From an archaeon UBA583 (GTDB taxonomy: Archaea > Nanobdellota > Nanobdellia > Woesearchaeales > UBA583): a stretch of DNA of 10,334 bases. Position 1 is the first letter of the stretch. The number at the start of each line of letters is the position of its first letter. Of this stretch, positions 1 through 7,070 are shown piece by piece. The notes under the pieces were generated by a model that was given only the letters and a program-made list of their open reading frames with translations, searched no databases and was not told where the DNA came from. The position numbers and the translations under genes are program-made. The stretch spans positions 1-10,334 of the forward strand of contig DAXK01000004.1 of assembly GCA_002506365.1 (NCBI GenBank), in the 5' to 3' direction.

Positions 1-1164
1 AGTTGCCTTCACGGAAGCGATAGCAATGGTTTTCATCTTGATTGCATCGAAGCTTAATTGCTGCTTGGTTTGAAAAACCAGCTTATTTAACAGTGAAACC
101 AAGTTACTATGTTGTTCAGGTGTAACATGGTCAGCCTTAGTTGCCGCAAACAGTAGTCGATCAATTTTTGGTGAAAACAACCGTGAAAATATACTCGATT
201 GTCCATATTGAAAACTTTCCATGATCATCGCCATGGCGTTTTGCAAGTCAGCAAAACTTTCTGGACCATTGTTTAGTGGTGTTAAACAGTCAGCGAGAAC
301 TATTTGTCGATCGAAGTTAATAAAGTGCTCTTTATAGAAACGACGAACAACGCGTTCTTTGTATTCAATAAAACGTGCTCGTAGCATACCAATGTAGCAA
401 TCATCTTTAGCATTTTGATAATCATTACTGTCAATATCATCAAAACCACTATAAGGAAAAAACTGTAAAATTGGCGCGTCTTCTAACTCCCCCGGCAAAA
501 TAAAACGCCCAGGTTGAATAACAGATAAGCCCAGTTGATGGCGGAAAAGTAATAGCAGTTCTGTATACTCTTGCGATAATTGTGCTAATACGCTTTCGTC
601 GACACTGGCAAAAGGGTCAAAGTCGGTTAATTTGTCAAGAAATCCTTGTGCATGGGCATTTCTGGGGGCTTGATTAAGTAACGCCGTAGTTTGTTTTGAC
701 CATTCTTCAAAGGTCAATGACAACATAGGTAAATCAAGCAACCACTCGCCAGGGTAATCTGTAATATCAATATATAACGTAGCTGAACCCGTCGCATACT
801 TTAGTAAAGAATCTTTTGGCTGATAACGTACGGCTAAACGTAACTCACTAATACCATTGGTTGGTTTTGGCCATTGTGGTGGTGACTGACACAAAGCTGA
901 AAACGCGCCATCATATTCAAATCGTGGAATATGAAGATGCTTTTGTGGTACTCGTTTTGCCGCAATATAACGTCCTTCATGAACCACATTAAAAAAGCTC
1001 AATTGTGAATTATTACCTTCATTTAATAATTGATTCACCAGAGAAGTTATGAAAGCAGTTTTACCACTACGACTTAAACCAGTGACAGCAAGTGTTACGT
1101 GTTGGTCGATAGAGCGATTAACAATATCACTGGCTTTTTGTTTTAATTTTTTTAGTTTTATCAT
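1..1164 (-). CDS. ycjX: YcjX/DUF463 family P-loop GTPase, N-terminal 388 residues (runs off the window)
   Basis: Translating the minus strand from the ATG at 1164-1162 gives 388 codons without a stop; the E. coli protein is about 465 residues, so the C-terminus lies beyond the left edge. GTPase motifs appear in order: Walker A/G1 GLSRSGKT (residues 29-36), a G3-like DYPGEW (136-141, inside DITDYPGEWLLDLP), G4 TKAD (342-345) and a G5-like ASVKAT at the window edge. Stretches such as IQPGRF and FDRQIVLADCL also match the family. YcjX is a stress-associated cytoplasmic nucleotide-binding protein of proteobacteria, usually followed by ycjF and associated with the psp regulon; its exact job is unclear. 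The start agrees with the E. coli N-terminus to within a few residues, but no Shine-Dalgarno sequence precedes it. Base composition and codon use differ sharply from every other gene here, pointing to a marine-type gammaproteobacterium and not the host of the rest. Confidence 0.93.
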   Translation of the reverse strand, partial: MIKLKKLKQKASDIVNRSIDQHVTLAVTGLSRSGKTAFITSLVNQLLNEGNNSQLSFFNVVHEGRYIAAKRVPQKHLHIPRFEYDGAFSALCQSPPQWPKPTNGISELRLAVRYQPKDSLLKYATGSATLYIDITDYPGEWLLDLPMLSLTFEEWSKQTTALLNQAPRNAHAQGFLDKLTDFDPFASVDESVLAQLSQEYTELLLLFRHQLGLSVIQPGRFILPGELEDAPILQFFPYSGFDDIDSNDYQNAKDDCYIGMLRARFIEYKERVVRRFYKEHFINFDRQIVLADCLTPLNNGPESFADLQNAMAMIMESFQYGQSSIFSRLFSPKIDRLLFAATKADHVTPEQHSNLVSLLNKLVFQTKQQLSFDAIKMKTIAIASVKAT

Positions 1165-1200
1165 ATAGTAGTTTAAAATTAAGGTTTAGTTGTTATTTAG
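1165..1200. other. Composition breakpoint: gammaproteobacterial DNA to very AT-rich DNA
   Basis: Left of this point the DNA has balanced composition and encodes a proteobacterial protein; right of it the sequence is almost pure A/T, with archaeal-looking genes and different codon use. The change occurs within tens of bases of the ycjX start codon. Nothing resembling the ribosome-binding site normally found upstream of a proteobacterial gene is visible on the minus strand here. No insertion-sequence ends, integrase gene, tRNA or target-site duplication is visible. The exact base cannot be fixed by eye. An assembly or binning chimera is the simplest reading; true gene transfer is possible but less likely. 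Confidence 0.7.
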
Positions 1201-1261
1201 AAGATAAATTAATTTGAATTTTAAAATAAAAATATATGTATATATTAATAAAATTAATTTT

Positions 1262-1286
1262 TAAATTAATTATTTTAATTAATTTA
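1262..1286. repeat. Perfect 11-bp inverted repeat with a 3-base loop
   Basis: The arm TAAATTAATTA (1262-1272) and its exact reverse complement TAATTAATTTA (1276-1286) flank a TTT loop. In DNA of this composition such palindromes arise readily by chance. A role as a terminator for a gene on either side, or as a binding site, is possible but unproven. Confidence 0.45.
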
Positions 1287-1293
1287 TTTTACA

Positions 1294-1407
1294 GTGGAAC
1301 TTAAAGGTTGTTTTGTTACAGTTGGAAACTTTGAGTTTGTTTTTGAATGTTTTAGTTGTAAAAAATATTTGATTTTTTTCTCACATATTTTGAACTATTT
1401 TTGTTAA
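1294..1407 (+). CDS. Possible 37-residue cysteine-containing mini-ORF (GTG start), doubtful
   Basis: A GTG-started frame of 37 codons ends at TAA 1405-1407. It contains four cysteines (residues 6, 19, 22, 37), including a CxxC (ECFSCKKY), in a non-repetitive residue mix with alternating hydrophobics such as CFVTVGNFEFVF. The underlying DNA is less AT-biased than the surrounding desert. There is no Shine-Dalgarno sequence, and the TATA-like bases upstream are not informative in this composition. It could be a tiny zinc-binding protein, the decayed end of a former gene, or chance. I do not recognise it. Confidence 0.18.
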   Translation: MELKGCFVTVGNFEFVFECFSCKKYLIFFSHILNYFC

Positions 1408-1446
1408 AAAAAGATATTTAAAAAATAAAAATATATTGATTTAATT

Positions 1447-1560
1447 ATGAAAAATAAAAATTATTTTAATAGAATAAAAGATAATTTAGTATTAATTAAA
1501 TTAATTCTAAAATGGATTTTAAATAGAAAAATATACTTTGTATATTTTCATATTATATAG
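1447..1560 (+). CDS. Possible 37-residue basic, hydrophobic mini-ORF, doubtful
   Basis: An ATG frame of 37 codons ends at TAG 1558-1560. The product is lysine-rich at the N-terminus (MKNKNYFNRIK) and then mostly hydrophobic or aromatic, as a small amphipathic or membrane peptide would be, but AT-rich random DNA also yields exactly this composition. The only positive sign is a TATTTAAAA box at 1415-1423, about 28 bases before the ATG, the same arrangement seen before the real gene at 1602. No Shine-Dalgarno sequence is present. Confidence 0.2.
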   Translation: MKNKNYFNRIKDNLVLIKLILKWILNRKIYFVYFHII

Positions 1561-1570
1561 TTAATACTAA

Positions 1571-1579
1571 TATTTAAAA
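1571..1579 (+). promoter_or_regulatory. Archaeal-type TATA box for a leaderless transcript
   Basis: TATTTAAAA is centred about 27 bases upstream of the ATG at 1602. That is the spacing of an archaeal TATA box to its transcription start, so transcription would begin at or next to the start codon. The lack of any Shine-Dalgarno sequence before this gene, in contrast to the strong ones inside the operon, fits a leaderless first gene. A purine-rich BRE is not obvious. The high A/T background weakens the call. Confidence 0.45.
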
Positions 1580-1601
1580 GGCGTTTTTTTATAAAAAGAA
1601 T

Positions 1602-4535
1602 ATGAATAAGTATAAAAAAGCGATTAATAGTTTTAACTTTATTTTTATGATATTTTTAATGTCAAATTTTGTATTTTCAGTGTGTTCGGTTGAACCTGAA
1701 TTCATTAAAGTTAAATCAGGTAATTTTGATTTGGGAAATGTAGAACCAAACTCATTGGTTTTTGTTAAACCAAAATTAAGTAGCAATCCAATTACATTAG
1801 ATTTTGTATTTGAAAATATTGAACAAAGTTGTTACACTGATTCTTCAGTTTCAGTTCAATTAATTAAAGATTATTCTCAATTTCAAACTGGTGGAAAAAG
1901 TATTGAAACTTATGAGGGTGGAGAGAGAACAACATTTAGTTTTGTTTTAAATCCAAGTTTTAGTATTACTTCAACTTTAACTACAAAATATAAAATTACA
2001 ACTTCAAGTGGAAATGGAGAAGGGAGTTTGATTTTTAGAGATGATTCTACAATCCCAAGTTTATCTATTTCTGGAATTGATACAAGTGAAATTGTAAAAT
2101 CAGGAGATGAAATTAATTTTAATTATTTAGTATCTGATTCTGATTCGGGATTAAGTAGAATTTTAATTACTGGTGGAAGTAAATCTTTTTTATATGATTA
2201 TATTGAAGCTGAAAAAAATGGAGAATCTAATTTTCCAACTTTTTATAATGATACACCTAAATCAGATAAAACATATACCGTGAGGGTTGAAGATAGATTA
2301 GGTAATTTTAATCAAGAAAAAATTGAAATTAAAGTTGATTCTAAAGCTCCAGTAATTAAAGAAATTAAAAAACATTATGAATATAGTTCTAATAAAAGAT
2401 TAGTTAGTTTTTCAGTAATTGTTGAAGATGAGAGTTTTGAGGATGATTTAATGCCAGTTGTTACTGGAGATTTTTCAAAAGTTAATAGTAATTTAGTTGA
2501 ACATACATCAGTTTGTAGTAAAAATTCTTTAAGTGAAAAACAGTATGTTTGTATGTTTTCAGAATTTGAAATTACTCAACTTGATAAAACTTCAGGAGTT
2601 TCAATTACATTTACAGTTTCTGATTCAGTTGGAAATACAAAAGATATTTCAAAAACTGAAGAAATTTTTATTGATAATACTCAACCAGTGATTAATGAGT
2701 TTAATGTAGTTAATAGTTTAGGAGTTAAAAATAAAGTTTCAATTTTTGATTCAAATATTACTGTTAGATTAGTTGCGACAGATGATAGTTTAGTTGAGCC
2801 TGAGTTAATTATTGAAGATTTTGATGAAATTCAATTTGCTGGAAGTAATAGAGTTTGTGAGAGTAATTCTCAAACTAATAAATTAACTTGTGAATGGAAA
2901 ATTGGAAATACTATTCAAGCATATTCTGGATTTAATGATTTAGAGTCCGCTGTGTTTAAAGTTTTAGTAATTGATAAATATGGAAATTCTGCTCAAAGGG
3001 ATGTTACAATTCAGTTTGATTCAAATTCACCACAATTAGCAAAAGAAATTGAATTAAGAAAAAATAATGATATTAAAACTGGAGTTTTACAGTCTCAAGA
3101 AGTAATTGATTTTAGAGTTACAATTGATGATGAAAATATTTTAACAGAAGATGGTTATAATTTTGTATTTGGAGATTTTTCAAGTATTAATTATGATGAC
3201 GAGTTTAAGAAAAAAGAAGGAAGATGTTATAATCAAGCAAATGTTGCAATTTGTGAATTTTTAGGAATTAAATTAAATAATGGATATTACAAAGAAAATG
3301 TAACAATTTATGTTTCTGATATTACAGGAAATAAAAATAAATTTAATTATGAAGTTGAAGTTTTTGCAATTTCTGATGAAAATGAACAATATTTTGATAT
3401 TGATGATTTATATATTTTAAATCCAATTTCCAGAGAAAGAATGGTTGATGAATCTGTTAAGATTTGGTTTGAGGGAGATATTAAAACAAGTGATAGTGGA
3501 ATTTCAAAAAATATCGAGATTATTAATTATCAATATGTTGGGTGTAATGAAAGTGAATTAGAACCATTTAGTTTAATTCCAGGATATGATAAGTTATTTC
3601 CAAGTTCTATTGTTTATGTAAATCCTGAAACTAAAGAGGAAGATAGTAGATTTGCATTTAAAATGGAGTTAAAGAATCATCCAGCTTTAGGAGATTTAAA
3701 TAAAAAAGATGTAACTTGTCAAATGAGTATTTTAAAGAGAGATTTAGAGAATGTTTATCCTGAAGAAATTGTTGATTTTAAATTAACTATTGATTTTTTT
3801 AATTCAAAGAGTGGTGGTTTAACACAAGCAATGGCAAAAGAGTTAATTGAAAATGTTAATGATGCTGATGTATTAGGTGAAACTTTTGATGATGTTTATG
3901 AAGTGTATGAGATGGTTAGTTCTGTTTGTTCAGTTGTAAGTTCAGCAACAGGAGTTATGAGTGGAGTTTCATCTGCTTGGCAAGCTGTGAGTGTAATTTT
4001 ACATGGAACTGTTTATGGGAAAGCACCAGCTTTATTAGGAGATAATGCTATTTTTGGAGCTGATGGATTTTTATCAACTTTAAATAGTGGTGGGACAGTA
4101 AGTGAATTTTGTAGTTATGTAACTTGTAAAAATGGTGGATTAATTACAGGATTTGGTGGAAGCACTGGACTTGGTGAATGGTTAGATGATGTAAATAATT
4201 ATGTTGGAGAAGCCTGTACATTTGGTTTTGAAGGTGAAGATGAGGAGAGTGAAGGAAGTGAAGAGGGTGAAGTTACAGGTGAATCTAATAATGAAGAGGG
4301 AACTGAAGCTGGAGATTCTGAAACTTCAACTCAACAATATGTTCCAGTATTAGATGAAGCTGGAGTTGATATTAATAAAGCGTATGAGTCAGGAGATGTT
4401 TTACCTAATGGAAATATTATTGGTAGTGTTGATGAAAATGGAAAACCAATTTCAGTTATTAGTCCAGTTGAGTTACCTGATTTAGATTTTGAGGTTACTA
4501 CAATAGATGATAATACTGAAGGAGGGAATAATTAA
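1602..4535 (+). CDS. Large secreted surface protein with four Ig-like repeats and an acidic tail
   Basis: This 977-residue protein starts with a signal peptide (basic MNKYKK, hydrophobic core about 11-26). Four Ig/cadherin-like beta domains follow at about 148-245, 246-357, 358-472 and 473-590. Each opens with D(S/N)xxP (DSTIP, DSKAP, DNTQP, DSNSP) and each ends near VxDxxGN (VEDRLGN, VSDSVGN, VIDKYGN, VSDITGN). Repeats 2-4 each carry one close cysteine pair (305/317, 419/430, 542/551), probably a disulphide-closed hairpin. Next come a two-cysteine domain (about 591-735), a small-residue-rich helical region with four cysteines (about 736-876) and a Glu/Gly-rich acidic stretch (877-908). No clear C-terminal anchor or sorting signal is visible, although 775-805 is hydrophobic enough to associate with membrane. 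It is the first gene of the operon and probably leaderless. The architecture resembles unnamed DPANN cell-surface proteins; a role in adhesion or host contact is inference only. Confidence 0.85.
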   Translation: MNKYKKAINSFNFIFMIFLMSNFVFSVCSVEPEFIKVKSGNFDLGNVEPNSLVFVKPKLSSNPITLDFVFENIEQSCYTDSSVSVQLIKDYSQFQTGGKSIETYEGGERTTFSFVLNPSFSITSTLTTKYKITTSSGNGEGSLIFRDDSTIPSLSISGIDTSEIVKSGDEINFNYLVSDSDSGLSRILITGGSKSFLYDYIEAEKNGESNFPTFYNDTPKSDKTYTVRVEDRLGNFNQEKIEIKVDSKAPVIKEIKKHYEYSSNKRLVSFSVIVEDESFEDDLMPVVTGDFSKVNSNLVEHTSVCSKNSLSEKQYVCMFSEFEITQLDKTSGVSITFTVSDSVGNTKDISKTEEIFIDNTQPVINEFNVVNSLGVKNKVSIFDSNITVRLVATDDSLVEPELIIEDFDEIQFAGSNRVCESNSQTNKLTCEWKIGNTIQAYSGFNDLESAVFKVLVIDKYGNSAQRDVTIQFDSNSPQLAKEIELRKNNDIKTGVLQSQEVIDFRVTIDDENILTEDGYNFVFGDFSSINYDDEFKKKEGRCYNQANVAICEFLGIKLNNGYYKENVTIYVSDITGNKNKFNYEVEVFAISDENEQYFDIDDLYILNPISRERMVDESVKIWFEGDIKTSDSGISKNIEIINYQYVGCNESELEPFSLIPGYDKLFPSSIVYVNPETKEEDSRFAFKMELKNHPALGDLNKKDVTCQMSILKRDLENVYPEEIVDFKLTIDFFNSKSGGLTQAMAKELIENVNDADVLGETFDDVYEVYEMVSSVCSVVSSATGVMSGVSSAWQAVSVILHGTVYGKAPALLGDNAIFGADGFLSTLNSGGTVSEFCSYVTCKNGGLITGFGGSTGLGEWLDDVNNYVGEACTFGFEGEDEESEGSEEGEVTGESNNEEGTEAGDSETSTQQYVPVLDEAGVDINKAYESGDVLPNGNIIGSVDENGKPISVISPVELPDLDFEVTTIDDNTEGGNN
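4519..4526 (+). promoter_or_regulatory. Strong Shine-Dalgarno that sets the start of the 4537 gene
   Basis: AAGGAGGG lies 10 bases before the ATG at 4537-4539, which itself follows the upstream TAA stop (4533-4535) by a single base. The site is inside the last codons of the preceding gene (…EGGNN), so translation of the two genes is probably coupled by re-initiation. It shows that the in-frame ATG at 4507 is not the start. Confidence 0.8.
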
Positions 4536-4536
4536 A

Positions 4537-5280
4537 ATGAATAATATAAATGAGAAAAATAATGATAGTAATGGTAATAATCAAAAAGTAATTAGAATGT
4601 TTTCAATGTTATTTTTAACATTAAGTTTATTATTTGTTTTACCAATTAATTTTGGATACGCTGCAGATAGTAGTATTCCAAGTAGCATTAAACCTAGTCC
4701 TAAAACGGTTAATGAAGCGAAAAATACTTGTGGAATTGCAACTAATGTTAAAGATTCTTTAATTATGTCTATTGCAACTATTTGTATCCCAGGTATTTTA
4801 GAAAAAGTTAAGGAATGGAATGAAGTTAGTTGTGAGGAAGTTGTTTGTAAGTATGAATCTATTAAAGCCGGAATTGATCCAAGTTATTGTGAAGATCAAA
4901 AAGAGTATAAATTTTGTAAATTTGTGTGGGGTGAATTATTTTTAGTTCCACCTTTAACAATTATTGAGATGGTTAAGGATATGATTAAAGAATTAATTGC
5001 AAATCCTATTGGAATTTTATATGGTGCTGGAACTAAGGCAGCTAGATCATATTTAACAACTTGCGCGCCAAGTTGTACTTCATATACAACAATCCCAGTA
5101 GCTGGATTTTTATTTGTTGTTGATGTTACAGGAACTTATCAAACATTAAAAGAAATGTTTGAGAATGGGTTTGAGGGGAATAAAGTTGAACAAAATTTTT
5201 GTGAACAAGCAAGAGATATTAGAGATGAGATGGAAACAATTGTAGCAGAGTATGATAAAGTTCAAGGAGGATATTATTAA
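4537..5280 (+). CDS. Secreted or membrane-associated nine-cysteine protein, unknown function
   Basis: The protein has 247 residues. A hydrophilic Asn-rich leader (1-20) precedes a hydrophobic segment (about 22-38) ending in GYAA|DS, which reads as a signal peptide with a possible cleavage site near residue 43. The mature part has nine cysteines (65, 83, 99, 104, 118, 127, 176, 180, 222), several in tight pairs (CEEVVC, CAPSC), and two further hydrophobic stretches: about 130-145 (WGELFLVPPLTIIEM) and about 185-198 (IPVAGFLFVVDV). Many cysteines on an exported protein suggest disulphides outside the cytoplasm or metal binding. The start is fixed by the Shine-Dalgarno at 4519. It is coupled to the Ig-like surface protein before it and to the anchored protein after it, so the three are probably partners. 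I recall similar unannotated proteins beside large surface proteins in DPANN genomes but cannot name a family. Confidence 0.8.
   Translation: MNNINEKNNDSNGNNQKVIRMFSMLFLTLSLLFVLPINFGYAADSSIPSSIKPSPKTVNEAKNTCGIATNVKDSLIMSIATICIPGILEKVKEWNEVSCEEVVCKYESIKAGIDPSYCEDQKEYKFCKFVWGELFLVPPLTIIEMVKDMIKELIANPIGILYGAGTKAARSYLTTCAPSCTSYTTIPVAGFLFVVDVTGTYQTLKEMFENGFEGNKVEQNFCEQARDIRDEMETIVAEYDKVQGGYY
5264..5270 (+). promoter_or_regulatory. Strong Shine-Dalgarno that sets the start of the 5282 gene
   Basis: AAGGAGG lies 11 bases before the ATG at 5282-5284, inside the last codons of the preceding gene (…QGGYY). The TAA stop (5278-5280) and the ATG are one base apart. The arrangement copies the one at 4519-4539 almost base for base and rules out the earlier in-frame ATG at 5252. 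Confidence 0.8.
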
Positions 5281-5281
5281 A

Positions 5282-7039
5282 ATGGAATTAGTTAAAATAA
5301 TTAAAAATATTAAATTTAAAAAAATTATAGGAGTTATTTTAGTTGGAGTTTTAGTTGGAAATGTTGGATTTTCTCCAGAATTAGTTTATGAAACTAAAAA
5401 TACTGTTGATACTGTTAAAGATCAAAGTAGTTCTACTTCGATAAAAAGTTCAAATCCAGTTGATTTAAAATATCTAGTTACTAAAAAAGAAGATGGAGTT
5501 AATTATAGAGTTCAGTCGTATGATGCTAATGATTTAATTGGACAAACAATTATTGAAAGGTTTTATGATGATAAGGAACAAGCAATATTTGCATCTAATC
5601 TTGGAATTACTGACAAAAGTAAGTTTAGTGAAGAAATTGAAACAAGAATTCAAAATAATTTAGCTGCTACAGATGAACAAAGAAAGGAAATTATGGCGTA
5701 TGGATATAATCCTATTGGAGTTGATGGATATGCTCAATTATCAAATTTAGCAGGAAATGCACAAACTCAAGTTGATAATTTAAATACTTTAATTGCAACA
5801 CCAGCTGGAGATACTCCTGAAAATAAAAGAAAATTAACTAATGCTAAAAAAGAGTTAAATGAAATTGAGAAAAAGTTAAATAAGTATCCTCCAACAGTTA
5901 AGCAACAAGGTGAAATTTTAGCTAAATTGTCAGATGATGATAGAGATAAATTACTTGAAGCAATTAATAAAGATGAGTGTGGAGATAGTTGGATTCCATT
6001 TTGTGAAACAATTTTAGGAAGTAATGCTGAACAAGCAATTGAAGCATCATTTATTAAAAATATTGATCCTAATGAAGCTGATTTAGATAAATATAATCAA
6101 GATTTAGCAAATAATTTAGTTTCCCATACTGATGTTGGATTATCTTGTTCTAATATGAATGAATGTAAAGATAATTTAGAAACACTTAGGGCAGAGTATG
6201 ATAAAGAGTATGAGGCTTGTAATGATAATGTTGAATGTGAAAATAAATTAGATAGTAAGGATGAAAAATTAGATGAAGCTGAAAAATTACTTGGAACTGC
6301 GCAAGGATATGAGAAAGTTGAGACAGGTTGGATATATTCTGGAATTGATTTAATTAGAAATCAAGATCCTCAAGCAAAAGCATCAGCTAGATTTTTTGGG
6401 TTTGGAGCTGATTATTCAGATTTACCTAGTTGGTTACAAGAAGAAGGTTTAGTTGCTTCACAAATTTGTATTGGACATATTGATGGGTATTTAGATGATG
6501 ATTCTAATTCAGGTGGAACGAGTATTAATGATGATTCTGGAATGATTAAGTATGGTTATAATTCTACAACTTCAACAGTAGATGTGATTTATGATTTAAG
6601 AGCTTATAGAACAAGAGTTACTCCAGATAATATGACAGCAATTACAGTTTCAGTTTATTTAAAGGCGCCAAGAGATGAGATGTTAACTTATCAATTAGGT
6701 TTATCATATAAAAATGGAGATAGAATTGAGAAACATCTTTTAATGGATAAAACAAATATTAGTGCTGGAGAAACTGTTGGAGATATGTTCCCTTTTGATG
6801 TTGAAGTTAAGGGTGGAAGAAGTGTTTTAGAGAATTCATTTTTTCTTTATTTAAAGGCTAAAACAAGTTCTGGAGCAGTAGTTGCGGACGCTAGCACAAA
6901 TATATATACGATTATGAGTGGAACTGAGAATAATTTTGAAGTTGATGGAGTTAGTGTTTCTGGGAATAATGAAGGAAATGCAGGAGATAATTCAAATGAA
7001 GATTCTGAGCAAGCAACAGATACATTTTGGTTTGATTAA
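5282..7039 (+). CDS. Membrane-anchored extracellular protein with charged helical middle and beta-rich C-terminal domain
   Basis: The protein has 585 residues. A lysine-rich N-terminus leads into a hydrophobic segment (about 14-30, IIGVILVGVLVGNVGF) that could be a signal peptide or an uncleaved anchor. The middle (about 95-345) is highly charged and helical, with coiled-coil-like stretches at about 160-200 and 295-337. The second is framed by cysteine pairs 289/295 and 313/319; further cysteines are 233, 241 and 396. Residues about 421-550 look like a beta-sandwich (alternating strands such as STVDVIYDLRAYRTRV and AITVSVYLKAP). The tail (about 560-585) is a low-complexity Asn/Gly/acidic linker ending TFWFD. 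It is the third member of the translationally coupled trio, so a stoichiometric surface complex with the two upstream proteins is plausible. No family is recognised; similar C-terminal layouts occur in unannotated DPANN proteins, from memory only. Confidence 0.8.
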   Translation: MELVKIIKNIKFKKIIGVILVGVLVGNVGFSPELVYETKNTVDTVKDQSSSTSIKSSNPVDLKYLVTKKEDGVNYRVQSYDANDLIGQTIIERFYDDKEQAIFASNLGITDKSKFSEEIETRIQNNLAATDEQRKEIMAYGYNPIGVDGYAQLSNLAGNAQTQVDNLNTLIATPAGDTPENKRKLTNAKKELNEIEKKLNKYPPTVKQQGEILAKLSDDDRDKLLEAINKDECGDSWIPFCETILGSNAEQAIEASFIKNIDPNEADLDKYNQDLANNLVSHTDVGLSCSNMNECKDNLETLRAEYDKEYEACNDNVECENKLDSKDEKLDEAEKLLGTAQGYEKVETGWIYSGIDLIRNQDPQAKASARFFGFGADYSDLPSWLQEEGLVASQICIGHIDGYLDDDSNSGGTSINDDSGMIKYGYNSTTSTVDVIYDLRAYRTRVTPDNMTAITVSVYLKAPRDEMLTYQLGLSYKNGDRIEKHLLMDKTNISAGETVGDMFPFDVEVKGGRSVLENSFFLYLKAKTSSGAVVADASTNIYTIMSGTENNFEVDGVSVSGNNEGNAGDNSNEDSEQATDTFWFD

Positions 7040-7045
7040 AGTTTT

Positions 7046-7055
7046 AGGTTGATGG
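7046..7055 (+). promoter_or_regulatory. Weak Shine-Dalgarno region before the GTG start at 7071
   Basis: AGGTTGATGG is partly complementary to the 3' end of archaeal 16S rRNA (GGTGAT-like) but lies 15 bases before the GTG and is much weaker than the two sites upstream in the operon. An in-frame stop at 7062-7064 makes GTG 7071 the first usable start in this frame. Expression of the peptidase pair is therefore probably lower than that of the surface trio. Confidence 0.35.
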
Positions 7056-7070
7056 AATTAATAAATAAAA

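Larger units (their letters stand above)
1165..1601. other. 437-bp AT-rich intergenic region
   Basis: No convincing gene of normal size lies between ycjX and the large surface-protein gene. The stretch holds a perfect AT-only inverted repeat (1262-1286), a less AT-biased patch at about 1291-1380 that covers a 37-codon open frame with a CxxC motif, a second 37-codon frame at 1447-1560, and a TATA-like box ahead of the 1602 gene. No tRNA cloverleaf, CRISPR-type spaced repeat or insertion-sequence end was seen. It probably carries the promoter of the downstream operon. Confidence 0.6.

Noticed and set aside
1..1164. ycjX as a genuine recent transfer into the AT-rich genome
   Set aside because: No mobile element, no attachment site, no adapted expression signals, and the switch sits almost at the start codon; a chimeric assembly is simpler, though not excluded by sequence alone.
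1291..1329. Imperfect direct repeat ACAGTGGAAC / ACAGTTGGAAAC
   Set aside because: Only two short, inexact copies 27 bases apart inside one small open frame; no CRISPR or iteron pattern.
1589..1786. Minus-strand 65-codon open frame
   Set aside because: It lies largely inside the signal-peptide and N-terminal coding region of the 1602 gene on the other strand, has low-complexity hydrophobic content and no own ribosome-binding site; a shadow frame.
4507..4536. Earlier in-frame ATG for the nine-cysteine protein
   Set aside because: It lies inside the preceding gene and upstream of the strong Shine-Dalgarno at 4519; the ATG at 4537 is correctly placed for that site and for a normal signal peptide.
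5252..5281. Earlier in-frame ATG for the 585-residue protein
   Set aside because: Same situation: the Shine-Dalgarno at 5264 and the one-base gap after the upstream stop point to ATG 5282.
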